From contig NZ_CP106735.1 in NCBI RefSeq assembly GCF_025639805.1, positions 434,001-498,000 of the forward strand: 64,000 nucleotides of DNA, in the 5' to 3' direction. The notes below the pieces were generated by a model that saw only the letters and a program-made list of their open reading frames with translations, had not been told where the DNA came from and did not search any database. This DNA is from Reichenbachiella carrageenanivorans. Its GTDB lineage: Bacteria > Bacteroidota > Bacteroidia > Cytophagales > Cyclobacteriaceae. A program made the position numbers and the translations under genes. This document shows, one piece after another, positions 1 to 7,326 of this stretch (its first letter is position 1; each line of letters starts with the position of its first letter).

Positions 1-288
1 AGAAGTCATGGCCATATCGATCACTGATCGTGATCCCACGGTGACTTCTTCGGTATCAAACCCAACAAAACTAAACACCAATACAGCAGTTTGATCTGGC
101 ACTTGAAGTGAGTAGTTTCCATCAACGTCTGTTACTACACCAACTGTAGTCCCCTTTATCAGGATGCTTGCCCCTGGCAAAGGCACATTTTCATCGTCTG
201 TCACCACACCAGATATTTGGGTCTGCGCCCAAGAAGCACTCGTGTAGCCTAACAATAAGACAATCAATAAGAGTTTAAGTTTTTTCAT
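1..288 (-). CDS. SusC-like TonB-dependent receptor, N-terminal fragment
   Basis: The 96 codons inside the window begin MKKLKLLLIVLLLGY, a signal peptide ending near SWAQ. They run into a carboxypeptidase-regulatory-like domain (ISGVVTDDENVPLPGAS..., ...GTTVGVVTDVDGNYSLQVP). This is the standard opening of an outer-membrane SusC-family glycan importer. The frame stays open to base 1, so the plug and barrel lie outside the window. The sequence differs from the complete SusC at 30043-33183, so this is a second importer and the first gene of another polysaccharide-utilisation operon running left. I chose the ATG at 288 because the signal peptide follows directly. Substrate unknown. Confidence 0.85.
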   Translation of the reverse strand, partial: MKKLKLLLIVLLLGYTSASWAQTQISGVVTDDENVPLPGASILIKGTTVGVVTDVDGNYSLQVPDQTAVLVFSFVGFDTEEVTVGSRSVIDMAMTS

Positions 289-877
289 AAATTTTTCGTT
301 TTGTTTTTAAATCATATCAGCCCCATGCAAGAACTGATATTCGAAATAGCATAATTAAATGCTCCTTGAAATGGATATTTTATCCATAAACATGGATTCT
401 CATTTTTTCTTTGGATATAGCCCACACCAAATAAGGCAAAAACACTCCTACAAACGATTTATTTAAAGATTTAACGTCTTCCACAATAATTCTTCAACAT
501 TGAACCTTTTATGAGAAGTATCCATATTCACGATCAAAAAATCCATACTATCGAGATTAGATTTTTGATATTATTAGACACTCTCTTGAGTATAACCTTC
601 AAAATGAATCCTTGACCTTAATTCAAGCGATTGATAGATTTCATTTGGAGAGTAAATAAACACATAATGATCCTTATCTATTTTCTTAATAGACGAGGCT
701 TCGAAAACCGAGGAATTGGCAACCCTCTATGGATCTAATGTTTGATGCTATGCGTTTCTGTCAGGTTTTTGAGTTGTTGGACCAATGATCGTACGCATAT
801 ACGATGTTAATTTGGTCATAGGCTTATGATATTTCAAATCGGTAAATGTCTGTCCAATTACTTCGACCTACTTCCAG
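289..877. other. Intergenic region with palindrome and decayed coding traces
   Basis: No intact gene is visible in these 589 bases. An exact palindrome ATGGATA-TTT-TATCCAT lies at 371-387, about 85 bases upstream of the SusC start at 288. The minus strand carries several short open stretches broken by stops, which look like a decayed gene (see 574-725). The 11-mer TATCCATATTC at 519-529 recurs exactly at 10475-10485. No TAnnTTTG promoter box was found for the SusC gene. Confidence 0.5.
574..725 (-). pseudogene. Possible remnant of a GH43-like glycosidase
   Basis: A 50-codon open stretch with no start codon reads ...SSVFEASSIKKIDKDHYVF... and then IYSPNEIYQS, ending in a stop at 574. The FEAS-[SP]-[IL]-x-K-I-x-x-x-Y-Y-x-x-Y-S pattern resembles the conserved core of GH43 beta-xylosidase/arabinosidase proteins. 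The flanking bases on the same strand have further short frames separated by stops. I infer a decayed glycosidase between the SusC gene and the GH78 gene. The match is from memory of the family and covers few residues, so confidence is low. Confidence 0.25.
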
Positions 878-3106
878 TTAGTACACTTTCAAATTGTGTT
901 TCCCAGCAGGCAGTGGTATAATGTTTTGATAATCGTTGAGTATTTCGCCATTTAAAATCACTTTAGAAATGGCTTGCCCACCCAAGTCGAATTCGCCTAT
1001 CATATTAGCCGGAATTTCGATCACAAAGTGTTTTGTTTCGTCCGATTGCAACTGATAATCCGCTTTAACAGCTCCTCTAATTGTGGGCACTTTAATAGAA
1101 CTGGAGGTTAAAGTCTCCAATTGCGGTCGGATGGAAACCGTGTCGTACCCTGGCGATTTTGGCCGAATGCCCCAGAGTTGTCTTGGAATGATGTTGGCCG
1201 GGGTGGCTCCCCAGGCGTGGTTCCAATCTGCATTGGGTTTGTATTTCATATCCCAGGCTTCTAGCGTCATGGTCGAACCCATTTTGATCATATTATACCA
1301 ACTTCGGTCGTGGGTAGCTGTCATTAAATCCATTGCATATTCCCATTCATTGGCCTTATACAAACCCTCTAGCAAATATTGAGAGCCATATACACTACAG
1401 GCCATGCCTCTGGTTTTGATGAAGTCGACGACTGACTTTATGCTTTCTATCGGAACTATATCAAAAGCCATAGCCATCATATTGGCATGCAGCGAGGAGT
1501 GGCTAGTTCCTTCCCCATCTATATAGACGCCTGTAGTAGGATCAAGTAATTTATCATTGATCGTTTGTTTTACTTTTAACGCCAGCTGGCTCAGCTCCTC
1601 TGCCTCCTTTTGTCTGTTTAGTATGCTGGCAAATTCCGCCATAATCTCCAAGTTTCTATGATAGAAACAGTTCACAACTGTATTGATAGGCATCATGACG
1701 AAACCATCGCGCTCGCCTTCTGCCGTAGCCAACTTCCAGCCAGTATCTTTCTGCGCTGGCGGCCAGTCTACGATATCCTTTAGTTTGTCTTTGGGGTTGG
1801 TGAAGCCAAGCTTCTTCATGAACTCAGGTGTGGCCTTGGCCGAACTAATCAACCCATCTTCGCGACGCAGCTCCATCAAAGTCTTGTGCTTCAGCTCATC
1901 GTAGTATTTCTCAATCAATTCCGTATTGCCAGTGTACATATAGTCGGCATGAAACATCAACGCTACATGAAGCTGCCACTCGGTCGGCCAAGTGGGGTTT
2001 TCCATAAAGTATTCGATCGTCTGTCTCGCAATGGCGTATTCTCGATCTGTCGTATAATGGCTCAGCTGGTTCAGGTACGCATCTGCCTCATAAGGAATAC
2101 GCTCCCGATCGCCATCTACATACAATCCGGCAAAAGTGGTGGCCTTGATCGAGTACTTGCATAATTCCCAAACGGCATTCAACAAAGTGTCGGAGCTGGT
2201 GAAGTAGCTGGCATCATTCTCCCAATAACCATGATAAAAAAGCTGCGTAAAGTCTTCGGCCTCCAAATCGCCCTCAGTGCCTTCTATTGCCACATATCTG
2301 AAAGGCATCAGCACTGGAAATGAATCTGGCAACTGCACTGCCCGTGGCTTGGTATTTTTCTTGTCTGGCCGAATCTCCAATAAATATTGTGATTGTTCAG
2401 GGTTCACAGCGACTTCTACCTTTTGATGGCGAATGGTGCGTTGTGGGTCTCGGTTTATTTTACCGTCCAGCAGTTGCTCACCGATATGAACGGTGAGTGT
2501 GTCAGCTTTTTTCGCTTGATAATTAAAAACTAAAGTTGCGAAAGCCGCTTTTCCAAAATCGATAAAATAGGAGTCCTCACCGATTTGCTGAAAGATAATT
2601 GGTTTGATTCTGTCTATCTGAAAAGTATTGGCACTTGTAATAAAACCATTAGCTTCTCCTGTTTTAAAGCTTTGATGTTTTGAGAAAGGCATCTCTACCT
2701 CGTTTGCATCCCAAATTTTTACTTTCCAAAAATACGTTCCGCTCAGGTTCAATGGTTTTCCTTCATACTCCACATCAATGGATTGGTTGCCATATACTTT
2801 TCCTGAATCCCAAAGGTCTCCTGTTTCTTTTTGAATCAAACCTTGGGTGGACGCAACTATAATTTGATAGGCCGTTTGCTTAGTCGCTGAATTAGGGACT
2901 TCCCAGGCGAATTCAGGCTTATCATCTATGATTAATAAACCCTCAGGGTGCCTAATATATTCCACACTTAAAGAGAGGGGACTCAATGCATCTTCACTTC
3001 CTGAGACGCTAGAATTTTCGACTTCCTTGCAAGCAAAAGCAATAACAAAAAGGGCGAGCAGTACTATTAATCTAGCCTGTTCGCAAGATTTAAATATGGA
3101 TTTCAT
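878..3106 (-). CDS. GH78-like alpha-L-rhamnosidase, lipoprotein
   Basis: 742 aa. The N-terminus has a lipoprotein signal with lipobox IAFAC (Cys26), so the enzyme is probably membrane-anchored. Beta-sandwich modules fill roughly residues 45-300, followed by an (alpha/alpha)6 catalytic domain at about 310-650 and a C-terminal beta domain. The stretch DGDRERIPYEADAYLNQ corresponds to the acidic catalytic loop of GH78. The C-terminal block TLEAWD...DWNHAWGATPANIIPR followed by GIRP...GYDTVSIRPQ is highly typical of bacterial alpha-L-rhamnosidases. Its length is short for GH78 but complete. It is the last gene of a minus-strand set with two Gfo/Idh/MocA proteins and a DUF1080 protein, 33 bases after the preceding gene. 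Activity on rhamnose is inferred from family; related families cleave other deoxy-hexoses. Confidence 0.8.
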   Translation of the reverse strand: MKSIFKSCEQARLIVLLALFVIAFACKEVENSSVSGSEDALSPLSLSVEYIRHPEGLLIIDDKPEFAWEVPNSATKQTAYQIIVASTQGLIQKETGDLWDSGKVYGNQSIDVEYEGKPLNLSGTYFWKVKIWDANEVEMPFSKHQSFKTGEANGFITSANTFQIDRIKPIIFQQIGEDSYFIDFGKAAFATLVFNYQAKKADTLTVHIGEQLLDGKINRDPQRTIRHQKVEVAVNPEQSQYLLEIRPDKKNTKPRAVQLPDSFPVLMPFRYVAIEGTEGDLEAEDFTQLFYHGYWENDASYFTSSDTLLNAVWELCKYSIKATTFAGLYVDGDRERIPYEADAYLNQLSHYTTDREYAIARQTIEYFMENPTWPTEWQLHVALMFHADYMYTGNTELIEKYYDELKHKTLMELRREDGLISSAKATPEFMKKLGFTNPKDKLKDIVDWPPAQKDTGWKLATAEGERDGFVMMPINTVVNCFYHRNLEIMAEFASILNRQKEAEELSQLALKVKQTINDKLLDPTTGVYIDGEGTSHSSLHANMMAMAFDIVPIESIKSVVDFIKTRGMACSVYGSQYLLEGLYKANEWEYAMDLMTATHDRSWYNMIKMGSTMTLEAWDMKYKPNADWNHAWGATPANIIPRQLWGIRPKSPGYDTVSIRPQLETLTSSSIKVPTIRGAVKADYQLQSDETKHFVIEIPANMIGEFDLGGQAISKVILNGEILNDYQNIIPLPAGKHNLKVY

Positions 3107-3139
3107 ATCAGGAGTTTGCTAATATTTAGAAGCTATTTT

Positions 3140-4339
3140 TTAGAATAACTTATTGAATGAAGGATCCCATTCTACAATTTTTTGATCATACATAGCATCC
3201 AGCCCCATTTGTACGCAGATGGCTGCCTTGGCACCAGTAGCCAAATTAGACACAGGGGAGTCATTGTTTACGATGCTGTTTTTAAAATCGATCAAGGCTT
3301 GCTTGCTTGGCTCTATGTGCTCCACTTTGATTGGGATACCTTTGCCTTCATCCCACGAAACGGTGGCTCCAGACACACCATCCAAGTCCCCTATTTTTTT
3401 ATTGAATTTGCCCTCAGGGTAAAACCAAGCTTTTGCATAGCCTAGTATGATGGTTCCTTTGTCTCCCAAGACTTTGATCTGATAGTCATCTTTGGAGTTA
3501 GCCGTCAAGCAAGTGAATTTTGCTTTTACGCCATCTGGATAATCATAGATCAAATGAATGTTGTCATAGGTTTCTCTGCCATCTTTCCAGTAGTCTACGC
3601 TACCAAAACCTGCCACTTTATTGGGTGTAGCGTCCAGTACCCAGTTGGCAAAATCTAATTGATGTGAACACAGCTCCGCCACCAAGCCGCCAGAATACTC
3701 TCGGTACATTCGCCAATTGATTATTCTCTCTAACTCAGGTGATGGTACCGAGCGTCTCCAATTGCCGTTTCTATTCCATTGGCATTCGAAAGCTTGTATT
3801 TTGCCCACTTTGCCGTTTTTGATCAAGTCCACCACGTGGGTGTACAATCTGGAACTGTGGTACTGATGACCGGTCTGGAATATTTTATTTGAGTTGTTTA
3901 CTTTGTCGACTAGGCTTTTGATTCCTTCATAGCCTTTGGCCATGGTTTTTTCGCAATACACATGCTTGCCAGCATCTATGGCATCCATCGCAATAGATGC
4001 ATGCGTACTAAAAGGGGTAGATATCAATACGGCATCGACATTTTTGTCATCCAACAACTTTCTGTAGTCGCTATATCCCTTGGCCTTTTGCCCTTCCACT
4101 TTGCTCAGCCCTTCGTCTAACCGAAAAGGAAGAATATCAGCACAGGCCACTACATTGAAGTTTTCAATGCTATTGATATTGGGTATGAGGCCTCTGCCTC
4201 TACTACCTGTCCCTATCACACCAATATTTACTTTGCTATTGGCGCCGCCCATTCCTATTATATTGGCAGCGGCGTATGTAGATGTAGCTAATCCTGCTGT
4301 TGCTAAGCTACCTTTTATTACGAAATCCCTTCTTTTCAT
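3140..4339 (-). CDS. Exported Gfo/Idh/MocA family oxidoreductase
   Basis: 399 aa. The N-terminus MKRRDFVIKGSLATAGLA is a twin-arginine signal, so the protein is exported folded, presumably with its nicotinamide cofactor bound. A Rossmann domain follows (VNIGVIGTGSRGRGL, about residues 35-160), with the conserved lysine in CEKTMAK, a variant of the family EKP motif. A C-terminal alpha/beta substrate domain (GFO_IDH_MocA_C) follows. Exported members act on glycosides; GH109 N-acetylgalactosaminidases and glycoside-3-dehydrogenases both belong here. Lying with a DUF1080 protein and a second paralogue, a role in making 3-keto-sugars is the better guess, but a GH109-type hydrolase is possible. Reaction not proven by the sequence. 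Confidence 0.85.
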   Translation of the reverse strand: MKRRDFVIKGSLATAGLATSTYAAANIIGMGGANSKVNIGVIGTGSRGRGLIPNINSIENFNVVACADILPFRLDEGLSKVEGQKAKGYSDYRKLLDDKNVDAVLISTPFSTHASIAMDAIDAGKHVYCEKTMAKGYEGIKSLVDKVNNSNKIFQTGHQYHSSRLYTHVVDLIKNGKVGKIQAFECQWNRNGNWRRSVPSPELERIINWRMYREYSGGLVAELCSHQLDFANWVLDATPNKVAGFGSVDYWKDGRETYDNIHLIYDYPDGVKAKFTCLTANSKDDYQIKVLGDKGTIILGYAKAWFYPEGKFNKKIGDLDGVSGATVSWDEGKGIPIKVEHIEPSKQALIDFKNSIVNNDSPVSNLATGAKAAICVQMGLDAMYDQKIVEWDPSFNKLF

Positions 4340-4415
4340 CTATCCCCTTTTGAAACAATAAAATCACCCTTGATAAAAATTACCAAAGGTGATCAATTTA
4401 AACAATTCTTGATTC

Positions 4416-5762
4416 TTATACTGACTTAATTTCCCAACCTGGCTCGTAGGTTCTTGACCACAGCTTCATGGCATCTCTATTGAAAATATGTCCTGTATTT
4501 TCATCTACTTCGTAAGCAGCATCAATACGATAACCAATGTTTGCATAGTGCGTCAACATTTGGCTAATAGCCCCTTCATCAATTGGAGAAGTGACTTCTG
4601 CTTTGCCACGAATGGTATCAAAGAAATTGTTGGTATGAAGTGTAGAAAGATCTCCTCCACCTCCAAGGGCTGTTCCTGCTTCGTCTCCAGCAAAGAGGTT
4701 TTCTTTGATCAATTCCCCTTTGAGGTCATACAGTTTGTAGCCTCCACGATCCACAAATACCGAGCCTTTAGAACCATAAATGATGGTTCCTCTACCCGCA
4801 CCATATTTATAGTATCCATTTCTGCTTTGCCCGTCCCATTTGATCGTCTTATCTCCAGAAAATTTGAATGTGGCTTCCATGGTATCGTACATTTCCCAAC
4901 CATCGTCTTTGTACTGATATTTGCCAGCATTTACCTCTACGCGTTCAGGGTATTTCACTTGTAGTGCCCAGCGTGCAATATCCAATTCGTGCGTAGCATT
5001 GTTACCCGTTTCGGCTGTCCCGTATTCCCAGCCATACCAGTGCCAGTTATAGTTCCAGGTATCATCGGTGTACTCTCTGCGTGGTGCTGGCCCCTGAAAC
5101 AATTCCCAATCCAAGCCTGCAGGTGGGTTGGCCTTTGTTTGGTGCGGAACGGCACCTCTTCTGCTGGTATAGAATGCAACAGCATGATATACATCGCCTA
5201 TGATTCCATCATGGATATCTTTGATGATCTCCTGTGATTGAGGAGAAGATCGCTGCTGGTTGCCCATCTGAACTACCTTTCCATATTTTTTCTGATAGTC
5301 TACCAACAATTCACCTTCTCTTGGGTTGTGGCTACATGGTTTTTCTAGATATACATGCTTGTCTGCCGCCATAGCCATACACGCAGCTGGCGCATGCCAG
5401 TGATCGGGTGTCGCCATGAAAATGGCATCTATTTTTTTATCATTAATAATGTTTCTAATGTCATTTTCGAGCTTCGGCTTGCCAGTGATCTTACCTGCAA
5501 TTTTGATAGCGGCATTATCTCTTTGGCTTTTCATCACATCACAGAGATAAACCAAGTCTATATTGTTCTTGGGGTTGGCTATGGCGTCGATATAAGCTCC
5601 ATATCTTCTTCCCAAACCCTGAATCGCGACTTGGATACGGTCATTCGCCCCAACAATTCTTGAATAATTTTTTGCACTCATGGCATTTAACTGGCTGGTA
5701 ATGGCCATACCAGCGGCACCTGCCGCAGCTTTTTTAATGAAATTTCTTCTCTCGTTTTTCAT
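4416..5762 (-). CDS. Second exported Gfo/Idh/MocA family oxidoreductase
   Basis: 448 aa. A Tat signal (ERRNFIKKAAAGAAGMA) precedes a Rossmann fold beginning IQVAIQGLGRRYGAY. The family motif YLEKPCSHNPREGE carries the catalytic-type lysine, and NNATHELDIARWAL lies in the substrate domain. Length is typical of secreted Bacteroidota members. Its start is 2 bases after the stop of the DUF1080 gene upstream on this strand, so the two are almost certainly co-transcribed and co-translated. It is clearly divergent from the 3140-4339 protein, so the pair probably acts on different sugars or at different steps, for example oxidation of the glycoside and re-reduction of the product. That division of labour is inference. 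Confidence 0.87.
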   Translation of the reverse strand: MKNERRNFIKKAAAGAAGMAITSQLNAMSAKNYSRIVGANDRIQVAIQGLGRRYGAYIDAIANPKNNIDLVYLCDVMKSQRDNAAIKIAGKITGKPKLENDIRNIINDKKIDAIFMATPDHWHAPAACMAMAADKHVYLEKPCSHNPREGELLVDYQKKYGKVVQMGNQQRSSPQSQEIIKDIHDGIIGDVYHAVAFYTSRRGAVPHQTKANPPAGLDWELFQGPAPRREYTDDTWNYNWHWYGWEYGTAETGNNATHELDIARWALQVKYPERVEVNAGKYQYKDDGWEMYDTMEATFKFSGDKTIKWDGQSRNGYYKYGAGRGTIIYGSKGSVFVDRGGYKLYDLKGELIKENLFAGDEAGTALGGGGDLSTLHTNNFFDTIRGKAEVTSPIDEGAISQMLTHYANIGYRIDAAYEVDENTGHIFNRDAMKLWSRTYEPGWEIKSV

Positions 5763-5764
5763 AA

Positions 5765-7159
5765 TTATTTGTCTGTGCTGTTATCAATTGGACGGATTTT
5801 TATGTTTTTGAATGAGACAAGATCTCCATGATCTTGCAGCAAGATTTGGCCTCTGTCTAGCTCTCCAAAATCCTTCCATTTCACATATTTACTTTCTGAT
5901 ACCAATTTTCGGTATTCAGGGCTTTTTCTTTCGTATTCCAATACCTTCACCCCGTTCAACCAGTGTTCCACATGGTTGTTGATTGATTTGATATGTGCCG
6001 TGTTCCATTCTCCAATTGGCTTGATTGGTTTATTCACATCCGCTTGAATCAGATCGTATAAAGACGATACTGTTCTGCTTCCTTCGTGATTACCCAATTT
6101 AGCATCTGGGTGTAGATCGTCATCCAAAATTTGGTATTCTAATCCGATAGACGAACCAGGCCCTTTGTTGATCTCGGTATCTACATAATATTTGATTCCG
6201 CTATTTGCACCAGGGGTCAATTTAAAATCCACCTTAATTTCAAAATCACTAAACAATTCATCGGTGACAATATCACCACCGGCTCTAGACTCTGCGCCGC
6301 CAGAGGATAGCACGGACAGTATGCCATCTTCCATTACCCATCCTTTTTCAGGAAATTTATCAAGTTTGGCTCCTCTCCAGCCATTCGATGTTTTACCATC
6401 CCATAGCATTTTCCATCCTTTTTTGGCTTCGTCGATAGTCAAATTGTTTTGGGTAACGATTGGCTTCAAGGGAGAAGCAGTAGCATACTTGTCCAAATTT
6501 TCTGTAACAATTCGTACGTTTTTCCACCTAATGTTTGTGCCTTCTTTTTGATCACCTTTGATACTATGCACTTGCAGGGCGATAAACCCTGTAGCCGTTT
6601 TATCATCTATTAGATATGAAGCAGGCACACCATTGATCCATGTTTTGATGGTGTCTGCTATGGCTTCTATTCTGTAGTGATTCCATTCATTTTGCTTAAA
6701 TGCTTTTTGCGCTTCAGGATTGTCCGTCATGGGGTTTAGCCATCCTCTTCTTGCCTCGTCATATATCCCTGCGCTCCACGCTCTTTCTGAAGGATCTATT
6801 TCCACTTGGTATCCATGCACCCTGCCATTGAGGTAGTGATCGAAACTATTACTTCTGATTTGGATACCCGAATTCATAGATGGATCAACCTTGTATTCCA
6901 ACTCCAATATAAAATCGCCATACAATTGGTCTGATCTCAAGAAAGTATTGGGCGTGTTTTTTACTGTGGCCCCTACAATAGCTCCATTCTCCACTTTGTA
7001 TGTAGCTTCTCCTCCTATTTTAGACCACCCATTCAATGTCTCTCCATCAAACAAATCAACCCAGGGCGTTTGATCTTTTTTCTCGTTTGCACAAGCAAAT
7101 AAACTTGTCGCAACTAAAAATGCTGATACTATTTTTAGTGTTTTAGTTTTTGTAGTCAT
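5765..7159 (-). CDS. Tandem DUF1080 (3-keto-disaccharide hydrolase-type) lipoprotein
   Basis: 464 aa lipoprotein (lipobox SLFAC, Cys23). It contains two DUF1080 concanavalin-like beta-jelly-roll domains. Domain 1 is about residues 33-215 (WVDLFDGETLNGWSK..., NSGIQIRSN...). Domain 2 is about 245-458 (WKMLWDGKTSNGWRG..., GANSGIKYYVDT...). DUF1080 proteins are known to cleave 3-keto-glycosides made by Gfo/Idh/MocA dehydrogenases. Here the gene sits 2 bases from one such dehydrogenase and just before another, which strongly suggests that pathway in the periplasm. It is the first gene of the minus-strand set down to 878, with a candidate -7 box 38 bases upstream. Whether both domains are catalytic cannot be told. 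Confidence 0.88.
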   Translation of the reverse strand: MTTKTKTLKIVSAFLVATSLFACANEKKDQTPWVDLFDGETLNGWSKIGGEATYKVENGAIVGATVKNTPNTFLRSDQLYGDFILELEYKVDPSMNSGIQIRSNSFDHYLNGRVHGYQVEIDPSERAWSAGIYDEARRGWLNPMTDNPEAQKAFKQNEWNHYRIEAIADTIKTWINGVPASYLIDDKTATGFIALQVHSIKGDQKEGTNIRWKNVRIVTENLDKYATASPLKPIVTQNNLTIDEAKKGWKMLWDGKTSNGWRGAKLDKFPEKGWVMEDGILSVLSSGGAESRAGGDIVTDELFSDFEIKVDFKLTPGANSGIKYYVDTEINKGPGSSIGLEYQILDDDLHPDAKLGNHEGSRTVSSLYDLIQADVNKPIKPIGEWNTAHIKSINNHVEHWLNGVKVLEYERKSPEYRKLVSESKYVKWKDFGELDRGQILLQDHGDLVSFKNIKIRPIDNSTDK

Positions 7160-7196
7160 ATAAAAATGAATTTGTTTTTGTATTCGTAATATCTTT

Positions 7197-7204
7197 CAAA
7201 ACTA
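7197..7204 (-). promoter_or_regulatory. Candidate promoter -7 box for the DUF1080-Gfo-GH78 set
   Basis: Read on the minus strand the bases are TAGTTTTG, an exact fit to the Bacteroidota TAnnTTTG box, about 38 bases before the DUF1080 ATG. No TTTG -33 element is seen. Instead the bases GTATATGGATTT occupy 7222-7233, about 20 bases further upstream, and belong to a recurring ATATGGAT motif. This suggests an activator-dependent promoter. Inference from motif only. Confidence 0.4.
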
Positions 7205-7326
7205 GCCTGATACCTATTTTTGTATATGGATTTTTCACTCAAAAACATGGTCACCTAGCCAACTTTCACCTCTTCATGCCATCAATAGCCGCATTACTAA
7301 GCGTTTTTATCCTTACTTATGTTTTT

